Positions 25,205 through 33,499 of a stretch of 64,000 bases of DNA are shown here, piece after piece. The translations under genes were made by a program, and so were the position numbers. Source of the DNA: Gallionella sp. (GTDB taxonomy: Bacteria; Pseudomonadota; Gammaproteobacteria; Burkholderiales; Gallionellaceae). Under the pieces are notes generated by a model. It saw only the letters and a list, made by a program, of their open reading frames with translations. It searched no databases and was not told the origin of the DNA. The DNA lies in the NCBI GenBank assembly GCA_028714895.1, contig JAQTLM010000010.1:1-64000 (forward strand), in the 5' to 3' direction. Every line of letters begins with the position of its first letter. Positions within the stretch are counted from its first letter, which is position 1.

Positions 25205-25739
25205 TTACAGTAAGACCCAGTAATTGATAATGCACCTGCCCCGCCTTGCCTGATTTGATTGTCTGCCAAGGCGGCTTAACATCAAGCGCAGCACCTGATT
25301 CGACATACACCATGCCGTTTTCATTCAGGCGTTGCGGCAGAATTTCCAGCAGTCTGGGCAGGTAATTGCTCTGAAACGGCGGGTCCAGAAAAATCACGTC
25401 ATACTGATGCACATCGCGGCTTGCGAATTCTAACCCATCTTGGCGATATGCGAAAACGTTACCGCAAGCCAATTTTGTAATGTTGTCCTGCAGGGCGCGA
25501 AAAACTGCGGGATTTTGCTCCGCCATCACCACCCGCTCCGCGCCGCGCGAAGCGGCCTCGAACCCCAGCGCGCCGCTGCCGGCGAATAGATCCAGGCAGG
25601 TTCGCCCATACAGCGTTTGCCCCAGCCAGTTGAACAGAGTCTCGCGCACGCGGTCCGGTGTGGGGCGCAGGCCTGATACATCGGGAAAGTCGATCACGCG
25701 GCTGCGCAGGTCGCCGCCAATGATTCTGACCTTGTTTAT
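25197..25739 (-). CDS. rsmD: 16S rRNA (guanine(966)-N2)-methyltransferase, apparently non-AUG start
   Basis: RsmD methylates G966 of 16S rRNA. Motifs: [18 protein letters not shown] (AdoMet site) and [11 protein letters not shown] (DPPF/Y catalytic motif), 180 residues in the form given. The conserved N-terminal [13 protein letters not shown] lies upstream of the first canonical start (GTG 25697), and the only codon before it that fits is ATA at 25739, just after the stop of the M16 gene (25757-25759). Thus translation either starts at ATA or ATT, is coupled by re-initiation, or the protein lacks 14 conserved residues. Confidence 0.85.
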   Translation of the reverse strand: MNKVRIIGGDLRSRVIDFPDVSGLRPTPDRVRETLFNWLGQTLYGRTCLDLFAGSGALGFEAASRGAERVVMAEQNPAVFRALQDNITKLACGNVFAYRQDGLEFASRDVHQYDVIFLDPPFQSNYLPRLLEILPQRLNENGMVYVESGAALDVKPPWQTIKSGKAGQVHYQLLGLTVND

Positions 25740-25756
25740 TTTGCTGTTTGACTTTT

Positions 25757-27091
25757 TTATTTTGCCGCCCCGTTTTTATCTGCGGAAGCCGGGGGCGCAC
25801 CGACAATCACCGTCGCCATCGCCTGCGGGTTGATGTGGCGCGCGAATGCGTCGCGGATTTGCGCGACATTAACCTGCTCGACCCTGCGCGTGAAATCGTC
25901 CAGATAGGTCAGCGGCAAGTCGTAGAAGCCGATGATGCTCAGGTAATCGAGGATCTTGCGGTTGCTGTCGATGCGCAGCGGAAAACCGCCGATGATGTTC
26001 TGCTTGGCGGCCAGCAATTCCTTTTCGGTCGGGCCTTTGGCGATGAATTCCGCGAGCGTGTTGCGCACCAGTTGCAGCGCTTCATCGGCCCGTTCTTTCT
26101 TGGTTTGCAGGCCGATTTGGAACGCGCCCGGCTGCTTCAATGGCATGAAGTAGCTGTAGACGCTGTAGGCCAAACCGCGTTTCTCACGCACCTCGTTCAT
26201 CAGACGCGACACAAAACCGCCGCCGCCGAGGATATGGTTGCCGACATACAGCGGGAAATAATCCGGATCATTGCGCGCCATGCCCGGCGCGCCGATCAGG
26301 ATGTGGCTCTGGCTGGCGGGATGGGCGATGCGCTGCTCGCTTGCCGGGATTTGCATCGCCACAGCGGGCAACGCGGCGGGCGCATCCGCTGTCGGCAATT
26401 TTTCGGTGAGTTGTTGCGCAATCGCCTCGGCTTGCGCGCGCGATACGTCGCCCATAATGGCCACTACCGCGCCGCCTGCCCGGTAATGCGCGCGATAGAA
26501 GCCGGAGAGGTCTGGCACGGTAATTTTCTCCACGCTGGCGACTTCACCGGAAGCCGGCAGCGCATAGGGGTGCGCGCTGAATACCGCCTTTTGGAAAGCC
26601 TTGTCGGCAATACTTTCCGGCTTGGTCTCGGCTTCTTTCAGCGCGGCGATCACCCGCGCCTTTTCACGCGCCAGGATCGCTTCGGGGAATAGCGGACGTT
26701 GCAACACGCGCGCCATGATGTCCAATGCCTTGTCGCGCTCTGTCGCGCTGCTCAGGGTGCGCAATGACATGCTGGCGCGATCCGGGTCGAAGCTGCCGCC
26801 GAATTGCGCACCGATGTCCGCCATGCCGCGCGCGATGTCGTCCTCGCTCAATCCTTCCGCACCCAGATCCAGCAGGTGATGGGTCAGACCCGCCACACCG
26901 GATTTATCCGCCGCATCGAAACTGCTGCCCGCCGGAATACTTACCGACACATCCAGCATCGGAATATCGTGGTCTTCCACGAACAACACCTTTGCGCCGC
27001 TGGCGCTCTGCCAGTGCTGGATGTTGGGGGTGGCAAATGCGGCGGTCGCAATGCAGCACAACGCTGCAATGAGGATAGATTTAATGCGCAT
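25757..27091 (-). CDS. M16 peptidase-like protein, non-catalytic partner
   Basis: 444 residues from ATG 27091 (AAGGAG seven bases upstream), with a signal peptide (MRIKSILIAALCCIATAAFA). The M16 fold is recognisable (GVAGLTHHLLDLGAEG; RGLAYSVYSYF), but the zinc motif HxxEH is absent: HHLLDLG stands where it should be. M16B proteins of this type pair with a catalytic subunit, here the overlapping upstream gene. Periplasmic. Confidence 0.85.
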   Translation of the reverse strand: MRIKSILIAALCCIATAAFATPNIQHWQSASGAKVLFVEDHDIPMLDVSVSIPAGSSFDAADKSGVAGLTHHLLDLGAEGLSEDDIARGMADIGAQFGGSFDPDRASMSLRTLSSATERDKALDIMARVLQRPLFPEAILAREKARVIAALKEAETKPESIADKAFQKAVFSAHPYALPASGEVASVEKITVPDLSGFYRAHYRAGGAVVAIMGDVSRAQAEAIAQQLTEKLPTADAPAALPAVAMQIPASEQRIAHPASQSHILIGAPGMARNDPDYFPLYVGNHILGGGGFVSRLMNEVREKRGLAYSVYSYFMPLKQPGAFQIGLQTKKERADEALQLVRNTLAEFIAKGPTEKELLAAKQNIIGGFPLRIDSNRKILDYLSIIGFYDLPLTYLDDFTRRVEQVNVAQIRDAFARHINPQAMATVIVGAPPASADKNGAAK

Positions 27092-28442
27092 ATGACACTC
27101 CTTGAGGCGCTTTCGGTTTTCCGGAGAGCGGCTGCGGGTCGAGTACCGCAATGGTCAAATTGTCGTCCTGCAAGAATTCCTTGGCGACTTGCCGCACTTG
27201 CTCCGCCGTCACCGCCTGAAGTTTTTCCAGCATCACCGGAATTGCGCGATGGGTCAAGCCGATGCTCTCCATCTGTCCGATCTGCATCGCCTGATAAAAT
27301 ACCGAGTCGCGCTTGTAAATTTCGCCCGCCATGACTTGTGCTTTGACGCGTTTCAATTCTTCCTCGCTCACGCCCTCATTAACCAGTTGCGCGATTTCCT
27401 GACGCAACGCAGTTTCGACATCATTCACCGCCTTGTTTTCGCTAGGCGTGGCTTCGAGAGTAAACAGGCTCGGGCCGCGCGACGTGGCGTCGTAGCCCGC
27501 GCCTACGCCGCTGGCGACCTGCTGCTCGCGCACTAGATGCTTGTTGAGACGTGCAGATTCATTACCGTCCAGCACGCCTGCCAGAATCTCCAGCGCGTAG
27601 GGCTTCCAGTCCTGTTCGGGGCTGTGCAGCGTTGGTGCGTGGTAACTCATCACCAGAAGCGGCAGCTCGGCAGGGGCTTTTACCACCATGCGTTTGATGC
27701 CGGCCTGGGCTGGCTCGATAAACACACGCTGCGGCACTAATGCGTGTTTGGGGATCGCACCATAGTGGCGTTGCGCAAGCGCGAACACTTCGTCGGCCTT
27801 GACATCGCCGGCAATGACCAGCGTGGCGTTGTTCGGCGCGTACCAGCGACCATACCATGCCTTGGCGTCGCCTACTGTAAGCAATTCCAGATCGCTCATC
27901 CAGCCAATGACTGGATGCTGGTAGGGGTGTTGCTGATAAATCGCCGCCATCATTTTTTCCTGCAACAGCGCATGTGCCTCGTCGTCGGTGCGCAGGCGGC
28001 GTTCTTCCATGACCACTTTGATTTCCTTGGCGAAATCGGCAGCTGTGAGGTTCAGGTTGCGCATCCTGTCAGCCTCCAGCTGCATCGCCAGCGGCAATTT
28101 CGACTTGTGCAATTGCTGGAAATAGGCGGTGTAGTCATAGCTGGTAAAAGCATTTTCGCGCCCGCCCGCCGCTGCAATACGCTTGGAAAATTCGCCCGCC
28201 GGCACGGTTTTTGTGCCCTTGAACATCAGGTGCTCAAGTACATGTGCGATACCGGTCACGCCGGTGCGCTCATCCATGCTGCCCGCCTTGTACCAGATTT
28301 GCTGTACCACCACCGGCGCGCGGTGGTCTTCCTTGACGATGACCTTCAGGCCGTTCGCCAGCGTGCGTTCGAACACCTCCGCCTGCGCAGCGGCATGCGC
28401 ACCTCCCAGCAACAACGCGATGCAAAACAAACAAGCTTTCAT
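27081..28442 (-). CDS. M16 zinc metallopeptidase, catalytic subunit
   Basis: 453 residues from ATG 28442, with a signal peptide (MKACLFCIALLLGGAHAAA). The intact zinc motif HVLEHLMFKGT (HxxEH) lies near residues 73-83, and the distal Glu ligand in VMEERRLRTDDE is present. The R/Y pair region of the C-terminal half is also normal. Its stop lies within the next gene's start (11-bp overlap), so the two subunits are made together. It is divergent from ftsY. Periplasmic protein quality control is a reasonable inference. Confidence 0.92.
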   Translation of the reverse strand: MKACLFCIALLLGGAHAAAQAEVFERTLANGLKVIVKEDHRAPVVVQQIWYKAGSMDERTGVTGIAHVLEHLMFKGTKTVPAGEFSKRIAAAGGRENAFTSYDYTAYFQQLHKSKLPLAMQLEADRMRNLNLTAADFAKEIKVVMEERRLRTDDEAHALLQEKMMAAIYQQHPYQHPVIGWMSDLELLTVGDAKAWYGRWYAPNNATLVIAGDVKADEVFALAQRHYGAIPKHALVPQRVFIEPAQAGIKRMVVKAPAELPLLVMSYHAPTLHSPEQDWKPYALEILAGVLDGNESARLNKHLVREQQVASGVGAGYDATSRGPSLFTLEATPSENKAVNDVETALRQEIAQLVNEGVSEEELKRVKAQVMAGEIYKRDSVFYQAMQIGQMESIGLTHRAIPVMLEKLQAVTAEQVRQVAKEFLQDDNLTIAVLDPQPLSGKPKAPQGVSYAH

Positions 28443-28523
28443 GTTCCTAGCCCTATAACGTGTAATCGGCATAAAATGCGTGCGCATTATGCCCCATTTT
28501 CCTGTGCCCCGAATGCATCCAAA

Positions 28524-29504
28524 ATGTTCAGCTTTCTGAAAAAAAATCCACCCGCATCACCGGATGCGAAGCCTGGCGACCAAGACGCGAAGCCCGGGAA
28601 CGGCTGGATCGCGCGCCTGAAATCCGGCCTGGCGCGCACCGGCAGCCAGCTGACCGGCCTGTTCGGTCGCGGCGGAAAAATAGACGACGATCTCTACGAG
28701 GAACTGGAAACCATCCTGATCACCGCCGATGTCGGCATGGATGCGACCAACGCGCTGCTTGCCGATCTGCGCCGCTACGTCAGGGAGCATCATTTGAGCG
28801 AAGCGGCGCAGCTCAAGGAAGCGCTCGCACACTGCCTGCTCAAACTACTCAAGCCGCTGGCGCAACCGCTGCAGGCCGAAACCCATAAACCGTTCGTCAT
28901 CATGCTGTGCGGGGTGAACGGCGCGGGCAAGACCACCTCGATCGGCAAGCTGGCGAAATACCTGCAATCGCAGGGGCTGTCGGTGCTGCTTGCGGCCGGC
29001 GACACGTTTCGTGCTGCTGCAAGAGAACAACTGGCGGAGTGGGGCGCACGCAACAACGTGACGGTGATCGCACAACAGGGCGGCGATGCCGCTGCGGTGA
29101 TTTATGACTCCATTCAATCCGCGCAGGCGCGCAAGATCGACGTGGTGCTGGCCGACACTGCCGGGCGGCTGACCACGCAGGCGCATTTGATGGAAGAGAT
29201 CAAGAAGGTCAAGCGCGTGATCGCCAAGGCGCTGCCCGAAGCTCCGCACGAGGTGCTGCTGGTGCTGGATGCCAACACCGGGCAGAACGCGCTGAGCCAG
29301 GTCAAGGCCTTCGATCAAGCGCTCGGCGTGACCGGCCTGATCCTGACCAAGCTGGACGGCACCGCCAAGGGCGGCGTGATCGCCGCGATCGCCAGGGCGC
29401 ATCCGATCCCGGTGCGCTTCATCGGCGTCGGCGAAGGGCTGGATGATTTGCGCCCGTTCGTCGCGGAAGATTTTGTCGCCGCATTGCTTGGGTTGGATGA
29501 ATGA
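28524..29504 (+). CDS. ftsY: signal recognition particle receptor FtsY
   Basis: 326 residues from ATG 28524 (MFSFLKKNPP). NG domain with GTPase motifs: [15 protein letters not shown] (G1), DTAGRLTTQAHLM (G3), TKLDGTAKGG (G4) and the closing GVGEGLDDLRPF. The acidic A domain of enteric FtsY is nearly absent, normal in many betaproteobacteria. It docks SRP-ribosome complexes at the inner membrane. Longer upstream extension is possible but not supported. It lies directly before ftsEX, the usual order. Confidence 0.95.
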   Translation: MFSFLKKNPPASPDAKPGDQDAKPGNGWIARLKSGLARTGSQLTGLFGRGGKIDDDLYEELETILITADVGMDATNALLADLRRYVREHHLSEAAQLKEALAHCLLKLLKPLAQPLQAETHKPFVIMLCGVNGAGKTTSIGKLAKYLQSQGLSVLLAAGDTFRAAAREQLAEWGARNNVTVIAQQGGDAAAVIYDSIQSAQARKIDVVLADTAGRLTTQAHLMEEIKKVKRVIAKALPEAPHEVLLVLDANTGQNALSQVKAFDQALGVTGLILTKLDGTAKGGVIAAIARAHPIPVRFIGVGEGLDDLRPFVAEDFVAALLGLDE

Positions 29505-29525
29505 TCCTAAAGACCATAATTCAAG

Positions 29526-29660
29526 CCACAGAGGGCACAGAGAACACAGAGGTAAAGCGGATTACACATTTTTCTCTGCTCACCCGACGGGTGAGATTGC
29601 CATTTGCGGCAGCTGATTGTTTTTCTCTGTGAACTCTGCGTTCTCTGATATAACTACTAG
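29526..29660. repeat. dispersed CACAGAG-type repeat
   Basis: A segment with CACAGAGGGCACAGAGAAC-type repeats at 29528-29553 and the inverse type (TCTCTGTGAACTCTGCGTTC) near 29622-29645, separated by a small inverted repeat CTCACCCGACGGGTGAG. It is of the short dispersed repeat kind common in betaproteobacteria. It separates ftsY from ftsE. Confidence 0.5.
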
Positions 29661-29665
29661 CCATT

Positions 29666-29698
29666 CGACTAGGCTGGCAAAAGACGCCAGCTTAGTCG
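29666..29698. terminator. hairpin between ftsY and ftsE
   Basis: CGACTAGGCTGG (29666-29677) pairs with CCAGCTTAGTCG (29687-29698), 11 of 12 with a wobble, with a 9-base loop. No T-run follows, so function as terminator is uncertain. Confidence 0.4.
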
Positions 29699-29728
29699 CT
29701 GGTTATGTGGCTAATTTATTTTTTTAAG

Positions 29729-30379
29729 ATGATTACCTTCAACCAAGTCCACAAGCGTTACCCCGGCGGCTATGAGGCGCTGAAGAACGTCTCATTCGAC
29801 ATCGCAGAAGGCGAGATGGTGTTTCTCACCGGCCATTCCGGTGCGGGCAAGAGCACCCTGCTCAAGCTGATTGCCGCGATCGAACGCCCCAACTCCGGCA
29901 GCGTGCTGGTGAACAACCAGAACATCGGCGCGCTGAAAGGCGGCGCATTGCCCTATTTGCGCCGCAATCTCGGCATTATTTTCCAAGACCACAAGCTGCT
30001 GTTCGACCGCAACGTGTTTGATAACGTGCTGCTGCCGCTGCAAATCTGCGGTTTCGAACACCGCGAAAGCGGCAAGCGGGTGCGCGCCGCGCTGGACAAG
30101 GTCGGCCTGCTCAAGCGCGAAAAATCCAATCCCATCGCGCTGTCCGGCGGCGAGCAGCAGCGCCTGTGTATCGCACGCGCCATCGTCAACCGCCCGTCCA
30201 TCCTGCTGGCCGACGAGCCGACCGGCAATCTGGATGCGGCCTACGCGCGGGAGATTATGGCGATCTTCAACTCCTTCCATCAGGTCGGCGCCACCTTGCT
30301 GATCTCCACCCATGACGAGAGCGTGCTGCAAGACAGCGGTGTGCGCAGACTCGTACTGAAGGAAGGTGTGCTGCAATGA
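29729..30379 (+). CDS. ftsE: cell division ATP-binding protein FtsE
   Basis: 216-residue ABC ATPase starting MITFNQVHKRYPGGYEALKN. Walker A GHSGAGKS, signature LSGGEQQR, Walker B ILLADEPTGNLD and H-loop STHDE. FtsE with FtsX regulates septal peptidoglycan hydrolases at the divisome. An in-frame ATG at 29705 would add eight residues without family support. The stop overlaps the start of ftsX by four bases. Confidence 0.95.
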   Translation: MITFNQVHKRYPGGYEALKNVSFDIAEGEMVFLTGHSGAGKSTLLKLIAAIERPNSGSVLVNNQNIGALKGGALPYLRRNLGIIFQDHKLLFDRNVFDNVLLPLQICGFEHRESGKRVRAALDKVGLLKREKSNPIALSGGEQQRLCIARAIVNRPSILLADEPTGNLDAAYAREIMAIFNSFHQVGATLLISTHDESVLQDSGVRRLVLKEGVLQ

Positions 30380-31284
30380 CGCGCGCCTTCGCCCAACACC
30401 TCGGTGTGCTGCGCGCCGTGCTGCGCCGCATGTTCTCATCGAAGCTGGCGGGGTCCCTCAATATCCTGGTCATCGGCATCGCGCTCAGCCTGCCGGCCGG
30501 CATGTACATGCTGCTGCAAAATGCGCAGGGACTGGTCGCGCAATTATCCGGCACGCCGCAAATCAGCCTGTTCCTGAACATGGATGCAAAAACGGAGGAC
30601 ATCGACCGGCTGCACAAGCAGCTTGCGCAACACCCGGCTGTTGCCGGTGTTGAATTCGTCGCTCGCGCACAAGCGCTGGAGCAGCTCAAGCAAGGTACCG
30701 GGCTGTCCGACCTGATCAGCGGGCTGCAACAGAATCCGTTGCCGGACGCTTTCGTCGTCCACCCCAAACCGGGCGATGCGCAATCGCTGGATGCGTTGCG
30801 CGGCGAACTGGCGAAATTGTCCAAGGTCAGCGAAGCGCAACTCGATTCGGCCTGGGCCTACAAACTCGAAGCCCTGCTCAAATTCGGCCGCCTCGCGGTG
30901 CTGATTCTTGCCAGCCTGCTCAGCCTCGCGCTGATCGCCGTCACCTTCAACACCATCCGGCTGCAAATCCTCACGCAGCGCGACGAAATCGAAGTCGCCA
31001 AACTTATCGGTGCGACCGACGGCTTCATCCGCCGCCCGTTCCTGTATTTCGGTGCGACGCAAGGATTGTTCGGCGGCATCATGGCGTGGCTCATCGTCGC
31101 CGCCAGCCTGCTGCTGCTTAACCGGCAACTCGGTGCGCTATCGCAGCTCTACGCCAGTCAGTTCACGCTGCATCCACTGTCTTTTGGCGACAGCCTGTCA
31201 CTGCTGCTGTTCTCGGTCTATCTCGGCTGGCTCGGGGCATGGCTGTCGGTGGCGCGGCATCTGTCGCAGATCGAACCGCACTGA
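30376..31284 (+). CDS. ftsX: cell division permease FtsX
   Basis: 302 residues with four membrane segments: one after the cytosolic N-terminus (LNILVIGIALSLPAGMYMLL), then a periplasmic loop, and three at the C-terminus (LAVLILASLLSLALIAVTF, TQGLFGGIMAWLIVAASLLL, SLSLLLFSVYLGWLGAWLS). The block RLQILTQRDEIEVAKLIGAT is diagnostic of FtsX. Works with FtsE in the inner membrane. Confidence 0.94.
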   Translation: MTRAFAQHLGVLRAVLRRMFSSKLAGSLNILVIGIALSLPAGMYMLLQNAQGLVAQLSGTPQISLFLNMDAKTEDIDRLHKQLAQHPAVAGVEFVARAQALEQLKQGTGLSDLISGLQQNPLPDAFVVHPKPGDAQSLDALRGELAKLSKVSEAQLDSAWAYKLEALLKFGRLAVLILASLLSLALIAVTFNTIRLQILTQRDEIEVAKLIGATDGFIRRPFLYFGATQGLFGGIMAWLIVAASLLLLNRQLGALSQLYASQFTLHPLSFGDSLSLLLFSVYLGWLGAWLSVARHLSQIEPH

Positions 31285-31489
31285 ATGCCGCAGGCTGGGT
31301 GAGACTCAATCATCCTGGCAGATCATCAGTGCCTTAAAGCGACCAAACCGATCGCCCGAAATCTCCAAGAAGCGGATATTGACGAATGGCAGGAATGTGC
31401 GGCGGACATTCGATATTCCTCCAGGAAAGACATTACTAGACCGAATTGCATAAATATTCTAGTCTATACCGGTAAAGTAGTCGGCATAG

Positions 31490-31711
31490 TTTAATCCGCA
31501 CCCAAGATTATTCTCTGTCCGTACTATTAACGCATATGCTGACAGTGTCACACTTGAACTCCGGGGGCGCGCTGATCTGACAGGTAATCGAAAGAGCAAC
31601 TTGGATCTTGCTACAGAACGAGCAGAAGCCGTAAGGAAATGGCTAATCGCTCACAAGGCTTCCTTAGAATCGCTGAGCATATATATGCGCTTTCTCAAGT
31701 TATATATTTAG
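31490..31711 (+). pseudogene. OmpA C-terminal-like fragment
   Basis: Within a gene-poor stretch, the open frame 31490-31711 reads SVTLELRGRADLTGNRKSN then LDLATERAEAVRKWLIAH, the peptidoglycan-binding OmpA-like pattern (GxADxxG...N..LA..RA.AV). Upstream codons in the same frame contain stops and no start, and the domain breaks off at its end. It is best read as the remnant of an OmpA-family gene. The part from ftsX to here (31285-31489) holds nothing else that I can support. Confidence 0.55.
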
Positions 31712-31884
31712 TGCCATATATTTTCTGGATCGGCTTGGGAGTTGGATTGCTTCTTCGGTATGTGTTGGCTTACGAAATAGCAAAAGGAGTAGCTCTATTT
31801 GTTTTCACGCTGCTGTTAATGTTCTCTTCCACATTTTGGCTTGCCAATCGTTATGAAGAGACAATCCAGCAGTGTCAAATCTAG
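31639..31884 (+). CDS. possible small membrane protein
   Basis: 81-residue frame with two hydrophobic segments (VIYLVPYIFWIGLGVGLLL and VALFVFTLLLMFSSTFWLA). The ATG at 31639 overlaps the OmpA-like remnant in another frame and has AAGGA too close to be a good ribosome binding site. It may be a real small membrane protein or a chance open frame in decayed DNA. Confidence 0.35.
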   Translation: MANRSQGFLRIAEHIYALSQVIYLVPYIFWIGLGVGLLLRYVLAYEIAKGVALFVFTLLLMFSSTFWLANRYEETIQQCQI

Positions 31885-32567
31885 CTGAGCGCTTCTCCGT
31901 TTGAGAGCAATGGCTGCAACAGTTTATCGAAGTCTTTGGGTGGGACATATTGCAACACAGGTTTTTCCTCGCCGCCCAGAGTGATGTCCAGCCCATGTTG
32001 CGGATACAGCCAGTGGACTGCGCCGATTCCCTTTTCCTTGATGCGCTGGCCGGGCTGTCCGAAACGCTTGCTGAAAATTTCCCCCTCCAGACGGACCGAC
32101 GGCATATAGGTCAAGCTGCCGATCGGTAGCGCGCGCAGTCTGACTACATCATCCGACGCCGGCGTGATTTTTTTGCCGCCACTCGCCCCACCACCCGTCC
32201 CGCTGATGCGCAGGCCGCGTTCATACATGACCTGTAATTCCGCCGCAGGAACGGCGATATTGATGACGACCCGGGATTTCAATCCCGCCAGGGTGACCTG
32301 CTCGAAGAACATCTCGGCGACCAGTTGGCCGCCCGGCGATTTGAACAAGCTGGGCTTGGCTTCCTCTTGGAAACGCCGCTCCGCCTCGCCGGCTGTGCTT
32401 GAGCCCAGCGTCAGGCCGAAGATGCGTGTCGTGTCCGGCGCAGGATGTTCGATATGCCATGGCAGGTCATCCTGGCCGCCGGGCCTGCCCGGCATGAAAA
32501 ATGAACCCACCAAAATCAGCACCGAAAGAATGCCGATACCCCAGTAAAGTTTGCGTTCCATGGTCAT
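31881..32567 (-). CDS. membrane-anchored hypothetical protein
   Basis: 228 residues from ATG 32567. An N-terminal anchor (LYWGIGILSVLILVGSFFM) is followed by a periplasm-facing domain with IFGLTLGSSTAGEAERRFQE, GGASGGKKITPASDD and LDITLGGEEKPVLQYVP. No family is recognised. It lies between the small membrane frame and fnr on the minus strand, 59 bases after fnr. No Shine-Dalgarno sequence is visible; an ATG at 32561 is equally possible. Confidence 0.6.
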   Translation of the reverse strand: MTMERKLYWGIGILSVLILVGSFFMPGRPGGQDDLPWHIEHPAPDTTRIFGLTLGSSTAGEAERRFQEEAKPSLFKSPGGQLVAEMFFEQVTLAGLKSRVVINIAVPAAELQVMYERGLRISGTGGGASGGKKITPASDDVVRLRALPIGSLTYMPSVRLEGEIFSKRFGQPGQRIKEKGIGAVHWLYPQHGLDITLGGEEKPVLQYVPPKDFDKLLQPLLSNGEALS

Positions 32568-32626
32568 TTTTGTGTGCTTTGGGAGGGTTGTGTCTGCATA
32601 GCCGAGTTGGTCCGGCAAAATTACTG

Positions 32627-33346
32627 CTACTTGCCAACCAATGTACGCAAACCGGGCAAATCAAGCAATTCCACCGCGCGTGCCTTGACGCTAATCAAGC
32701 CATTATCCTGAAAATTCGAAAACGCGCGACTGACGGTTTCCAGCTTTAACCCCAAATAGCTGCCGATTTCCTGGCGCGACATGCGCAACTGGAATTGGGT
32801 AGGCGACAAGCCGCGCGCCGCAAGACGCTGCGACAGGTTAAGCAAAAAGGCGGCCAAGCGTTCTTCGGCGCGCATCGATCCGAGCAGCAGCATGATGCCC
32901 TGGTCGCGCACGATTTCGCGGCTCATGATCTTGTGCAGATGGCGTTGCAGACTGGGCAATTCACGGCTCAACGCCTCCAGTTTATTGAACGGCAGCTCGC
33001 ATACCTCACTGCTTTCCATAGCTACCGCATCGCAGGTGTGATGGTCGGTGCAGATCGCATCCAGGCCGATGATTTCACCAGTCATCTGAAAACCCGTCAC
33101 TTGCTCGCGCCCATCCTCGTGCAGCACTTGAGTCTTGAACGATCCGCTACGAATGGCGTACAACGACTGAAATCTGTCGCCGCTGCGATAAAGGTAATCG
33201 CCGCGCGCATAACCGCGCTTGAGATGACTGATATCATCCATCCGCCGCATTTCGCCAATACTCAGACCGACAGGCAGGCAAAGCTCGCGCAGCTTGCAAT
33301 TGGAGCAAACAGCTTTGAGACGAAAATGCGAAACGGATTGTTGCAT
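32627..33346 (-). CDS. fnr: FNR-type oxygen-sensing transcription factor
   Basis: 239 residues from ATG 33346 (AAAGG upstream). The [4Fe-4S] ligands are present: CSNCKLRELC at the N-terminus and the fourth Cys in DAICTDHHTCDAV. The cyclic-nucleotide-like domain (YARGDYLYRSGDRFQSLYAI) leads to a Crp-type helix-turn-helix with the FNR recognition helix (MSRQEIGSYLGLKLETVSR; E-x2-SR contacts TTGAT). It senses O2 and switches microaerobic genes such as hemN and cco. It is divergent from hemN. Confidence 0.95.
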   Translation of the reverse strand: MQQSVSHFRLKAVCSNCKLRELCLPVGLSIGEMRRMDDISHLKRGYARGDYLYRSGDRFQSLYAIRSGSFKTQVLHEDGREQVTGFQMTGEIIGLDAICTDHHTCDAVAMESSEVCELPFNKLEALSRELPSLQRHLHKIMSREIVRDQGIMLLLGSMRAEERLAAFLLNLSQRLAARGLSPTQFQLRMSRQEIGSYLGLKLETVSRAFSNFQDNGLISVKARAVELLDLPGLRTLVGK

Positions 33347-33432
33347 GTCGCTTACCTTTGGAAAGTGTGCGGAGGTGAGCAGAGAGTGGGTTTTCACTAA
33401 CCACTTTCCATTTGTTGAATATGGCATGAATT

Positions 33433-33446
33433 TTGACATATATCAA
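33433..33446. promoter_or_regulatory. FNR box between fnr and hemN
   Basis: TTGACATATATCAA matches the consensus TTGAT-N4-ATCAA in 9 of 10 defined positions. It lies 53 bases before the hemN ATG, with CATAAT at 33470-33475, which would put the box near -42 for hemN (class II activator position). It is also 86 bases upstream of the fnr ATG, so fnr may regulate itself. Confidence 0.8.
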
Positions 33447-33499
33447 ACCGGTCAGGGTTGGCTAACTGGCATAATGTATAATGTTTTCAGGAGGTATTT

